This document shows, in pieces, positions 25,093 to 32,442 of a stretch of DNA of 32,442 nt (positions within the stretch are counted from its first letter, which is position 1; each line of letters starts with the position of its first letter). Both the position numbers and the translations under genes were made by a program. The notes under the pieces are model-generated. The model did no database searches and was not told where the DNA came from. It saw only the letters and a list, made by a program, of their open reading frames with translations. The stretch is from Flavobacteriaceae bacterium. GTDB lineage: Bacteria; Bacteroidota; Bacteroidia; Flavobacteriales; Flavobacteriaceae. The stretch covers positions 1-32,442 of the forward strand of contig PAHA01000052.1 of assembly GCA_002711215.1 (NCBI GenBank), in the 5' to 3' direction.

Positions 25093-26451
25093 TCAGCCAA
25101 AAAGCGCTGAGATTAGTGCTTCAATTTTGGATACAGGAAGTACTTTGATAGATTCATTTTGTTTGCCAAATTTTGCAAATTTGGAGATCATTATGGTGTC
25201 AAAACCCAGTTTAGATGCCTCTTGTATACGTTGTTTTATTTTGGGAACAGGTCTGATTTCTCCTGATAAACCTACTTCCCCCGCAAAGCAAAAATTTTCT
25301 GAAACATCTATATCGTGGTAACTGGATAATATGGCAACTAGAACTGCCAAATCAATGGCTGGATCAGCGAGAGAGATCCCTCCTGTAATATTGATGAAAA
25401 CATCCTTCGTCCCCAGAGCAAAGCCTGCTCTTTTTTCCAAAACAGCCAAAAGCATATTGAGTCTTTTGGTATTGTAACCTGAGGTTGTTCTTTGTGGAGT
25501 GCCATAAACGGCAGTACTGACCAATGCCTGAATTTCGATCATCAGAGGGCGAATTCCCTCAACGGTGGCGGCGATAGCATGGCCGCTAAGCTTTTCATCT
25601 TTTTCTGAGATTAGCAGTTCACTTGGGTTGCTTACCACTTTCAATCCCTTAGATAGCATTTCGTAAATACCGATTTCAGAAGTAGAACCGAAGCGATTTT
25701 TTTGGGTTCTCAAAATACGGTAGATATGACTGTGGTCTCCCTCGAAATGTAGGACTACATCTACCATGTGCTCCAATATTTTGGGACCTGCAATTTGACC
25801 GTCCTTGGTTATATGTCCTACCAAAAAAACGGGCACATTAGTCTCTTTAGCAAATTTGATGAATTCTGCTGTACATTCTTTGATTTGAGAAACACTCCCT
25901 GGACTGCTATCAATGTAATTCGTATACAGGGTCTGTACAGAATCAACAATCACCAGTTCGGGTGTTAGGGCCTCAATTTGAGAAAATATATTTTGGGTTT
26001 TTGTTTCACTCAGTATATAACACTGTTCTGAGTAGGCATCCATTCGGTCGGAGCGAAGTTTGATCTGGTGCTGGCTCTCCTCTCCAGAAACGTAAAGGAC
26101 TTTACACCCTACAGTCATAGCAATCTGTAATAGTAGGGTAGACTTTCCTATACCAGGTTCTCCTCCTAAAAGCATAAGGGACCCTCGAATAATACCTCCG
26201 CCCAAAACACGGTTCAATTCCTCATCTCCTGTATTTATTCTTGATTCAGAGGATATTTCTATCTCATTGATTTTGATGGGTTTTGAAATAGCACATGACT
26301 TTTTTTCGCTTTTCCAATTTTTTTTATCTGGCTTTTCTAGTACTTCTTCAATTAATGTATTCCATTGTTTACAAGAGTTGCATTGGCCCTGCCATTGGGC
26401 GTGTTGAGTCCCACAGCTTTGGCAAAAGAAAGAGGTTTTGATTTTACTCAT
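25093..26451 (-). CDS. radA: DNA repair protein RadA (Sms)
   Basis: The 452-residue RecA-like protein promotes branch migration and D-loop extension in recombination. It begins with a C4 zinc finger (C10, C13, C24, C27 in FFCQSCGTQHAQW and GQCNSCKQW). The Walker A motif is GGEPGIGKS (96-104), Walker B lies at ELVIVDSVQTLY, and the RadA-specific KNRFG motif occurs in TQKNRFGSTSEIG. The C-terminal Lon-protease-like domain (TTSGYNTKRLNMLLAVLEKR, AGEVGLSGEIRPVPKIKQRI) lacks an obvious catalytic serine-lysine role, as usual for RadA. Length and order are standard. It follows the flippase-like gene by 22 bases. It is the fourth DNA-repair gene in this window, with recJ, uvrC and recO. Confidence 0.97.
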   Translation of the reverse strand: MSKIKTSFFCQSCGTQHAQWQGQCNSCKQWNTLIEEVLEKPDKKNWKSEKKSCAISKPIKINEIEISSESRINTGDEELNRVLGGGIIRGSLMLLGGEPGIGKSTLLLQIAMTVGCKVLYVSGEESQHQIKLRSDRMDAYSEQCYILSETKTQNIFSQIEALTPELVIVDSVQTLYTNYIDSSPGSVSQIKECTAEFIKFAKETNVPVFLVGHITKDGQIAGPKILEHMVDVVLHFEGDHSHIYRILRTQKNRFGSTSEIGIYEMLSKGLKVVSNPSELLISEKDEKLSGHAIAATVEGIRPLMIEIQALVSTAVYGTPQRTTSGYNTKRLNMLLAVLEKRAGFALGTKDVFINITGGISLADPAIDLAVLVAILSSYHDIDVSENFCFAGEVGLSGEIRPVPKIKQRIQEASKLGFDTIMISKFAKFGKQNESIKVLPVSKIEALISALFG

Positions 26452-26473
26452 AGAATCCCATGAAAAACAAATT

Positions 26474-27436
26474 TTATTTTTGGCGATTAATCAAAGGTAA
26501 AATAAAAAAGGCCAGAGCACCGAAAGTCACTATAATAAGCGTTTGGCAAGTCCAAATGATCCAGCCAAATGCTAGACTGGACTCTTTAGAAATTCCAAAA
26601 CCGATCAATACCAAGGATACAGTATAGGGGTAAATACCAATGCCTCCATTGGTTGCAGAAATGGTCAATCCCCCTATCACAAAAGCTGCGATCAAAGCGT
26701 CAACCTCAAGATTAACTGTTTCTGGGATAGAAAACTTGATGATCCAAAACATCAATACGTACATTAGCCAAATAAAAAGAGTATGCGCAATAAAGAGACC
26801 TTTCTTTTTCATAAATGCTATAGAAATGATTCCTTCCCAAATGCCTTGAAAAAACTGTTTAATTTTTTTGTTGATAGGATGGGAAGATTGAAGAAAAAAC
26901 TTTCTTATAAAGAAAAATCCAAGGGTTAGGGTGACTACGCTCAAGCCCAATTGAAAAAAATTGAGCTCTTTCAAGTTCAAATAATTTATAATCAAATCAA
27001 ATTGAAGTCCCAATGCAAATAAGATGCAAGACATCAATATGGCAAGGTCAACAACTCGTTCAGCAATGACGGTGCCAAATCCCTTTTGAAAAGGTATATT
27101 CTCATATCGATCCATGGCGGTGGCCCGGAATAACTCACCGGATCTAGGAATGCCTAGATTAGAGAAATAACCAATCAAAACTGCTAAAATTGAATTAATA
27201 GTTTTTGGACGATAGCCCAGCGGTGCCAGAAGATATTGCCAACGTACAGCTCTTGAAATATGACTTAAGATGCCAAAAAAAGCAGAAAGTATTACAAACC
27301 GATAATCTGCATTTTTTATGTACTTAAATATATTGGAGCGGTCTTCGGGGGTGGTGTTTTGGTAACTGAGATAAATAAAAAATATACCAATGAAAAGTGG
27401 AATTATTTTTTTTGAAAGTGAAAAAACTTTCTTCAA
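26474..27436 (-). CDS. YbhN/UPF0104-family membrane protein (LPG synthase TM-like)
   Basis: The 320-residue integral membrane protein has about eight hydrophobic segments, starting with KIIPLFIGIFFIYLSYQNTT and ending with LIIVTFGALAFFILPLI. It has motifs of the lysylphosphatidylglycerol synthase transmembrane family: SHISRAVRWQYLLAPLGY, IGYFSNLGIPRSGELFRA, and ERVVDLAILMSC. In Bacteroidota such proteins often lack the aminoacyl-transferase domain, as here, and they are thought to flip or move lipids; the substrate is unknown. It lies four bases after panD and 22 before radA, so it is part of a panC-panD-ybhN-radA unit. No enzymatic domain is fused. Confidence 0.87.
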   Translation of the reverse strand: MKKVFSLSKKIIPLFIGIFFIYLSYQNTTPEDRSNIFKYIKNADYRFVILSAFFGILSHISRAVRWQYLLAPLGYRPKTINSILAVLIGYFSNLGIPRSGELFRATAMDRYENIPFQKGFGTVIAERVVDLAILMSCILFALGLQFDLIINYLNLKELNFFQLGLSVVTLTLGFFFIRKFFLQSSHPINKKIKQFFQGIWEGIISIAFMKKKGLFIAHTLFIWLMYVLMFWIIKFSIPETVNLEVDALIAAFVIGGLTISATNGGIGIYPYTVSLVLIGFGISKESSLAFGWIIWTCQTLIIVTFGALAFFILPLINRQK

Positions 27437-27440
27437 TATT

Positions 27441-27791
27441 CTAATTTATAAGGTTGGTGTTTTCGTCAGGAAAAATAAAAGTAGGCTTAAAATTCTTGGC
27501 CTTTTCATACTCAACCTGTGCATACCCGATTATAATCACAATATCTCCTTTTTGAACTTTCCTCGCCGCAGGACCGTTTAGGGTAACTTCCCCGCTTGCC
27601 CTTTTACCCTCGATGATGTAAGTTTCTAAACGTTCACCATTATTTATATTTACTACCTGTACTTTTTCACCTACAATTAAATTTGCGGCGTCAATCAAGT
27701 CTCTATCAATGGTGATGCTACCAATATAACTTAGGTCAGCATCGGTTACCTTGACTCTGTGGATTTTCGATTTTATTACTTCTACAAGCAC
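27441..27791 (-). CDS. panD: Aspartate 1-decarboxylase precursor
   Basis: The 116-residue pyruvoyl enzyme makes beta-alanine from aspartate for pantothenate. It is made as a proenzyme that cleaves itself between G24 and S25 in [11 protein letters not shown], turning the serine into the pyruvoyl group. Other family motifs are seen: [17 protein letters not shown] at the N-terminus, [30 protein letters not shown] and VIIIGYAQV. The length is normal. It follows panC by 17 bases, so both halves of the pantothenate pathway (beta-alanine supply and condensation with pantoate) are co-transcribed. Confidence 0.97.
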   Translation of the reverse strand: MLVEVIKSKIHRVKVTDADLSYIGSITIDRDLIDAANLIVGEKVQVVNINNGERLETYIIEGKRASGEVTLNGPAARKVQKGDIVIIIGYAQVEYEKAKNFKPTFIFPDENTNLIN

Positions 27792-27808
27792 GCGGTAAAT
27801 TTAGTGAT

Positions 27809-28648
27809 TTAAGACATATCCAAATTATCAATCAACCTAATTTTTCCCAAATAGGCTGCAATAAAGCCTCGGCCCAAATCGACAGGTTCCTTCAAATCAA
27901 CTTCTTTAAGTGTTTTAGGATGAGCAATTGTAAAATAATCCAGATTAAGTTCATCGTATTTTTCAAAGAAATCCATGACCATTTTTTTTAAGGTATTGTA
28001 GGATTCCTTTTTAGCATTGGATTTTGCAAATTTCAGTCCTTTAAATATTTTGGAAGCTAATTTTCGTTGATCCGATGACAAGAAATTATTTCGAGAGCTC
28101 ATTGCAAGTCCATCTCTTTCTCTAATTATTGGACATCCAATTATTTCGGTATTCAATTTCAGTGATTGGGTAATGTGCTCTATGATGCGCAATTGTTGAA
28201 AATCTTTCTCCCCAAAATAGGCATGGTTAGGAGTAAATACTTTAAGGAAATGTACAACCACAGTAGCTACGCCCTGAAAATGACCAGATCTTTTTTTCCC
28301 CTCCATAACTTGGTCTAGGCCTCCGAGGTCAATAGATTTTGATGCCACAAGATTCCCATAAACGTCTTTTACTTTGGGTGTGTAAACAAAAATTTTTCCT
28401 GGTAATTGTTCAATTTTTTTCAAATCAGTCTCAATGTTGATGGGGTAGTTTTCAAGATCGGCTTTGTTATCAAATTGCGTGGGATTGATGAAAATACTTA
28501 CCAAAACCGTCTGATTCTCACTAAGCGCTCTTTCAATAAGAGATAAATGCCCTAAATGAAGCGCACCCATGGTAGGAACCATGCCAATAGGTCGAGTTTC
28601 TTTTGATAAATGTTCAACCAAAGATTGGGAAGTATGAAAAACCTTCAT
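27809..28648 (-). CDS. panC: Pantothenate synthetase
   Basis: The 279-residue enzyme condenses pantoate and beta-alanine using ATP. The nucleotide-binding signature is GMVPTMGALHLGHLSLIERA with the HLGH motif (31-34). Further motifs are VSIFINPTQF, HFQGVATVVVHFLKVFTPNHAYFGEKDFQQL, and the KMSKS-equivalent region RERDGLAMSSRNNFLS. The C-terminal domain (DLNYFTIAHP-like stretch, then RLIDNLDM) is intact. It is the first gene of the panC-panD unit and is divergent from the GT5-like gene with 100 bases between. A -7-like TATCTTTA at 28677-28670 lies ahead of it but lacks a matching upstream box. Confidence 0.96.
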   Translation of the reverse strand: MKVFHTSQSLVEHLSKETRPIGMVPTMGALHLGHLSLIERALSENQTVLVSIFINPTQFDNKADLENYPINIETDLKKIEQLPGKIFVYTPKVKDVYGNLVASKSIDLGGLDQVMEGKKRSGHFQGVATVVVHFLKVFTPNHAYFGEKDFQQLRIIEHITQSLKLNTEIIGCPIIRERDGLAMSSRNNFLSSDQRKLASKIFKGLKFAKSNAKKESYNTLKKMVMDFFEKYDELNLDYFTIAHPKTLKEVDLKEPVDLGRGFIAAYLGKIRLIDNLDMS

Positions 28649-28748
28649 TTAGTAAAAAATTAACAACCGTAAAGATACAGAATTCAGCATATTCCGTTTA
28701 ATTTTCGTAATTTCGCCAAACTTTGTTTCCCTCGATTATATAGAGTTT

Positions 28749-29555
28749 ATGAAAGACAAAAAGGTTCTAAATATTTCGTCTGAAGTGGTTCCATACCTTC
28801 CTCAGACTAACCAAGCTATAAATTCTTTCAAAATCCCAAAAAACATTAATGATCATGGTGGTCAGACACGGATTTTTATGCCCAGATATGGGCTGATTAA
28901 TGAGAGAAGACATCAACTCCACGAAGTGATTCGCCTTTCTGGAATGAATCTTGTAATCAATGATGTTGATATGCCTTTAATTATCAAAGTAGCCTCTATC
29001 CCAAAAGAGAGAATGCAAGTTTATTTTATTGACAATGAAGAATATTTTAAAAGGAGAGCCATATTAAAAGATGAAAGTCAAGCTCTTTTTCCGGACAATG
29101 ATGAAAGAATGATTTTCTTTACTAAAGGGGTAATTGAAACCGTCAAAAAACTAAATTGGTCGCCTGACATAATTCATTTACACGGTTGGTTCACTTGTCT
29201 TTTCCCTCTTTATCTCAACACCTATTACAAAGATGAACCCATCTTTGCCAACAGTAAAATTGTTACCTCTGTATACGCCAAAGACTTTGATGGTGTCTTA
29301 TCTCACCAATTTCATAAGAAAGTAGCCTTTGATGACATCCCTGAAGAATTGATTGAACCGCTAAAAAAAGCAGATTTTGAAAGTTTGGAGCAGTTAAGTT
29401 TAAACTTTTCAGATGGATATGTCATTGCTGACCAAGACACGCCTAACTCGATTGAAAAGTATTTAAAAGAGAATAAAATTCCTGGCCTCATTTTTGAGGA
29501 ATCGCAAAAAAACGACGCTCTAGTCAATTTATACACTAATCATATTTTAAAATAA
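28749..29555 (+). CDS. GT5 starch/glycogen-synthase N-domain protein, half length
   Basis: The 268-residue protein matches only the N-terminal Rossmann half of glycosyltransferase family 5 (GlgA-like). Similar phrases are KVLNISSEVVPYLPQTNQAI, NDHGGQTRIFMPRYGLI, NERMIFFTKGVIETVKKL, PDIIHLHGWFTCLFPLYL, and IVTSVYAKDFDG. The KxGGL motif that binds ADP-glucose after SEVVPY is replaced by PQTNQ, and the whole C-terminal nucleotide-binding half is absent, so glycogen synthase activity is very unlikely. It is not a broken gene: the end is clean and the next gene begins three bases on. I recall such short GT5 proteins next to panC and ahead of a DUF4270 gene in other Bacteroidota. The role is unknown. 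Confidence 0.85.
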   Translation: MKDKKVLNISSEVVPYLPQTNQAINSFKIPKNINDHGGQTRIFMPRYGLINERRHQLHEVIRLSGMNLVINDVDMPLIIKVASIPKERMQVYFIDNEEYFKRRAILKDESQALFPDNDERMIFFTKGVIETVKKLNWSPDIIHLHGWFTCLFPLYLNTYYKDEPIFANSKIVTSVYAKDFDGVLSHQFHKKVAFDDIPEELIEPLKKADFESLEQLSLNFSDGYVIADQDTPNSIEKYLKENKIPGLIFEESQKNDALVNLYTNHILK

Positions 29556-29558
29556 GGT

Positions 29559-31391
29559 ATGTACTCTTCTAATATGATAATTAGTCGTTTAGCGATTCTT
29601 TTGGTGTTTTCACTAAAAGTTTTATCATGTGACAAAGAGTATCATTCTGCTGGATCCGAAGTACTTCTTCCTATAGCTCTCAAGTCAAAATCATATAGCG
29701 CACCTGTTTATTCTTTTCAGAAAAAGGTCAATTATTATCAAACAGATGGCCTTCCGTTCGCGCAACTCGGTAGAATCCAAATTCCTGGTTTTGGGATTTC
29801 TGAGGCAAGCATTACTGCAAGATTAGAAGCTTCTACTAACCCTATCTTTGGTAAATTTTCTCAAATAAGAGAGGATGATGGAGATTTGGATAATCCAAGT
29901 GTAATAAATGAGAGGGAGACCGTAACACAAGTTTATCTTGAAATACCATTTTTCAATAATCAGAATGATAAAGATGGGGATGGTGTTATAGATGCTTTAG
30001 ACCTAGACCCTGAGGATAGGGAAAGTGATACAGATGGCGATGGTATAACTGATTATGAGGAATCTCGATCTAATCTTAATCCATTGAGTGAGGATAGTGA
30101 CGGCGATGGTGTCTTGGATGATCTAGATCAAGATAGTAGCAGCTATGATAATGAAAATAAAACATATGAGATAGATTCCATTTATGGAAATAGGGAGACA
30201 TTTTTTAATTTGAAAGTATATGAGCTTAAATACTATTTGTCGCAATATGACCCCACAACAAACTTTGCTAAAAACTCAATATTTTTTTCCAATACTGATT
30301 ACTTCAAAAGTGGATTTTATGGAGAAACACTTCATGACGAGCGCTATAAACTTAATTTTGAAGAGTTACGGTTTAATTTTGAAGAGGACGATCCCAATAC
30401 TGAGGATGTGGATGAGAGTGAAATTGTAGAAACCCGTTTAACGCCAAGAATAAGAGTACCTCTTGACAAAGAATTTTTTCAAGATAAAATACTCGACCAA
30501 GAAGGCGAAGTAGTTTTCTCCAACAATGATAATTTCTCCAGACACTTTAGAGGCCTCATTATTAGAGCCGATAACTTTGATGATGATTTGTATATGATAT
30601 TAGACATCAATAGCGCGAGAATAACTATTGAATATCAATACGATGAGGTCAACATCAATGGCACCCTTGATGACACATCAGATGATACTACAGAAAAAAT
30701 CTCAAAAACTTTTTTAATTAATTTTGGGCTATACTTCAATACGGTTGAAAAAAAAATATTCAACAGCCAAGTTGATCAGGAAATACTGGCCAGCCAAAGC
30801 AACGTCCCTTCTCAGCACATGTACCTCACTGGTAATGGATTATTTTCTACTTTGAAACTATTTGAGCATAGCAGTAAAGGAAATCAATTACTAGATGAAC
30901 TGAGAGAGAACCAATGGTTGATTAATGAAGCCAATTTGATTTTATACATTGATCAAAATCAATACAATCACATGAACAAATCCCAATTTCCCGACCGTCT
31001 CTATTTGTATAAATACGAAACTGGTTTTCCACTTACTGATTACAGCATTGACAATACAGTAAACAACAATGAAATTAATAGAAGTAAGTTCATATATGGT
31101 GGAATTTTAGAGTTGGACGAGGAAAACAAGCCATATCGTTACAAGTTTAGGATTACCGATCATGTCAATCGACTTTTTAGAAGTGACTCTGCCAATGTTT
31201 ATTTAGGACTGGTCCCCTCCAACGGAATAAGTAATATAGAGCCTAAAAGAGCAGAAACATTTGATCAAGAATTTATCAATTATCCTGCCACCGCAATTCT
31301 TAATCCAAAAGGGGTTATTCTTCATGGAACTGAAAGCGAAAATCATCCTGATGGCGGGCTAAAGCTTGAGATTTTCTATACTGAATTCTAA
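29559..31391 (+). CDS. DUF4270 lipoprotein with calcium-type acidic repeats
   Basis: The 610-residue protein has a lipoprotein signal (LAILLVFSLKVLSC, cysteine 24) followed by acidic/charged DKE, so it is outer-membrane anchored, perhaps surface exposed. The DUF4270 pattern is seen in PVYSFQKKVNYYQTDGLPFA, QLGRIQIPGFG, FRGLIIRAD, YLTGNG and EANLILYID. Between two parts of the domain (136-200) lies an inserted acidic region of thrombospondin type 3-like repeats: DKDGDGVIDALDLDP, DTDGDGITDYEE and DSDGDGVLDDLDQD, which typically bind calcium. DUF4270 has no known function. It begins three bases after the GT5-like gene and is almost certainly co-expressed with it. Several DEDD-type acidic segments follow the insertion. 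Confidence 0.88.
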   Translation: MYSSNMIISRLAILLVFSLKVLSCDKEYHSAGSEVLLPIALKSKSYSAPVYSFQKKVNYYQTDGLPFAQLGRIQIPGFGISEASITARLEASTNPIFGKFSQIREDDGDLDNPSVINERETVTQVYLEIPFFNNQNDKDGDGVIDALDLDPEDRESDTDGDGITDYEESRSNLNPLSEDSDGDGVLDDLDQDSSSYDNENKTYEIDSIYGNRETFFNLKVYELKYYLSQYDPTTNFAKNSIFFSNTDYFKSGFYGETLHDERYKLNFEELRFNFEEDDPNTEDVDESEIVETRLTPRIRVPLDKEFFQDKILDQEGEVVFSNNDNFSRHFRGLIIRADNFDDDLYMILDINSARITIEYQYDEVNINGTLDDTSDDTTEKISKTFLINFGLYFNTVEKKIFNSQVDQEILASQSNVPSQHMYLTGNGLFSTLKLFEHSSKGNQLLDELRENQWLINEANLILYIDQNQYNHMNKSQFPDRLYLYKYETGFPLTDYSIDNTVNNNEINRSKFIYGGILELDEENKPYRYKFRITDHVNRLFRSDSANVYLGLVPSNGISNIEPKRAETFDQEFINYPATAILNPKGVILHGTESENHPDGGLKLEIFYTEF

Positions 31392-31551
31392 TAGCAAGTC
31401 GTTTCCACTTAATTTGCGTTTGCATAATTTAGTAAAATAATATTTTACAATTATTTTTATATATTTCATAGTAATAAACTATATTAATAATTTTTTGGGA
31501 TTTAATTAGCGAAAATATTGCATATAACTAAATTACTATAATAGAAAACTA
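31392..31551. terminator. AT-rich convergent spacer with possible bidirectional terminator
   Basis: This 160-base spacer separates the convergent DUF4270 and acyltransferase genes. GTAAAATA (31432-31439) and TATTTTAC (31441-31448) are perfect arms one base apart; as RNA they would form a stem of about six pairs with a small loop, followed by U-rich runs. It is A/U only, so a weak terminator at best. No other feature is seen. Confidence 0.3.
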
Positions 31552-32442
31552 TCAAGAAAACTTATTTGATAGAATTTGTCTAACATATAGAAGGGAAATA
31601 CAACTTATTGTAGTGAATAATCCAATTTTTGATCCCCACATTGCATAGCTTGCTGTGAAAATAATAATCCACCAAAGAACAAATAATATCATGCCTGCAC
31701 TCATTTTAATCGAGCTATAGAAAACAATATCTTCAAATAGCCCTAAAACTTTTTTTATGATCAAAAGGGGAGGTAAGTTAGGTATCGAAAATAATCCTAC
31801 GATCATTTTTTTCCAGCTTTGTTTTTTTAAAGTATTTCTCGGGGCCAAACTCTGATCTTCAATACCTTTTTTAATTTCTTCAAAAGACTTTTTGGTATTT
31901 CCATCGTGAATTAATTTTTTACGATCTTTATAATACTGATCATTATTTGGCAACCACAAGCATCTTTTCATCCCCAACCTTAAGCTTTCTTTAACCTGGT
32001 TTATCAATTCTGGTTTATCACCTTTTTTTTTGGTGAAGGTCTTTATTAATATGGGTTCACCAAAAACCAAATGAAGATCACAAAAGGGATTTCTGTGGTG
32101 ACCGTAATTTATTCCTACTGGAACAATGTAAACGGGGGTGTCGGAGTTTTCTTGAGCTTCAAAAGCCAAACGACTGCTCCCCTTAGACAGCGCCTGTAAA
32201 TAGTACTCATCATGATGAGAGGCCTCGGAAAACATCATAATCATTTGGTTTTTTGAGAGTAGATTCTTACATCGCTGAAAAATGGCTTCATTTTTTCTCA
32301 GATTCGAATAACCGTTTCTAATTCTGTAAATAGGCAGCATATTTAGCGCATCCATAAACCATTGTAATGGTCCGCCAAAAACGTCACTTCGGGTCAATGA
32401 AGTAACTTGTGCGGGAATATTACACCCCACTAAGAGAGGATC
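31552..32442 (-). CDS. PlsC-like 1-acylglycerol-3-phosphate acyltransferase (5' end outside window)
   Basis: The frame is open to the last base, so the N-terminus, which should hold the HxxxxD catalytic motif, is missing. The visible 297 codons include LTRSDVFGGPLQWFMDALNM, IYRIRNGYSNLRKNEAIFQR, the FPEG-like substrate motif in MIMMFSEASHHDEYYLQAL, KGSSRLAFEA, and IVPVGINYGH, all in family order. The acyltransferase makes or remodels phosphatidic acid on the inner membrane. The C-terminal third has two or more hydrophobic helices (about 245-290), longer than minimal PlsC proteins. A GTG at 32430 could be taken as a start, but the conserved sequence continues upstream of it. Confidence 0.85.
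   Translation of the reverse strand, partial: DPLLVGCNIPAQVTSLTRSDVFGGPLQWFMDALNMLPIYRIRNGYSNLRKNEAIFQRCKNLLSKNQMIMMFSEASHHDEYYLQALSKGSSRLAFEAQENSDTPVYIVPVGINYGHHRNPFCDLHLVFGEPILIKTFTKKKGDKPELINQVKESLRLGMKRCLWLPNNDQYYKDRKKLIHDGNTKKSFEEIKKGIEDQSLAPRNTLKKQSWKKMIVGLFSIPNLPPLLIIKKVLGLFEDIVFYSSIKMSAGMILFVLWWIIIFTASYAMWGSKIGLFTTISCISLLYVRQILSNKFS

Noticed and set aside
28749-29555. Full glycogen synthase (glgA)
   Set aside because: The C-terminal GT-B half and the KxGGL motif are absent, so the name would claim an activity the sequence does not support.

Overview
The window looks like chromosomal DNA of a low-GC member of the Bacteroidota, most likely a Cytophagales-type organism. The evidence is the gene content (DUF4270 lipoprotein, TonB-dependent receptor with a carboxypeptidase-regulatory-like N-terminus, M23 peptidase with a GPHVC motif, long type-2-like IleS, Cys-poor DksA/TraR protein, lasso-Cys-poor thymidine kinase). 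A-rich leaders without Shine-Dalgarno sequences and a TTG-N19-TAnnTTTG promoter in front of asd also fit this phylum. I do not name a genus. No rRNA, tRNA, CRISPR array, insertion sequence or prophage was recognised.

Layout. 1-1482: end of accB and complete accC (acetyl-CoA carboxylase, TAATG overlap). 1483-2556: gene-poor gap with a decayed minus-strand gene that resembles an XRE-type regulator with a coiled-coil tail. 2557-5361 (minus): asd, alr and tdk. 5420-8469 (plus): a conserved unknown protein, rsmI and recJ, meeting pgi tail to tail. 8472-14180 (minus): pgi, an M23 envelope peptidase lipoprotein, a DUF3108 protein and uvrC. 14279-14842 (plus): 5-formyl-THF cyclo-ligase with a TTG start. 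14843-15974: a second gene-poor gap holding a clearly decayed VOC/glyoxalase-family gene. 15975-28648 (minus): ten tightly packed genes, in transcription order panC, panD, YbhN-like flippase, radA, gdhA, recO, TonB-dependent receptor, ileS, dksA-like and lspA. 28749-31391 (plus): a truncated GT5 (starch/glycogen synthase N-domain) protein followed 3 bases later by a DUF4270 lipoprotein with inserted calcium-binding-type repeats. 31552-32442 (minus): PlsC-like acyltransferase whose 5' end lies outside the window.

Together the genes cover fatty-acid and lysine/threonine precursor synthesis, cell-wall D-alanine, nucleotide salvage, translation and ribosome modification, DNA repair (recJ, uvrC, recO, radA), pantothenate synthesis, lipoprotein maturation (lspA) and envelope functions.

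I did not find a convincing new multi-gene defence or mobile system. The most interesting points are the swapped HIGH motif (GIHH) of IleS, which predicts mupirocin insensitivity; the half-length GT5 plus DUF4270 pair of unknown function; the calcium-repeat insertion in that DUF4270 protein; the two decayed genes in the only two large gaps; and the repeated loss or change of metal-ligand residues (Tdk, DksA-like, M23).
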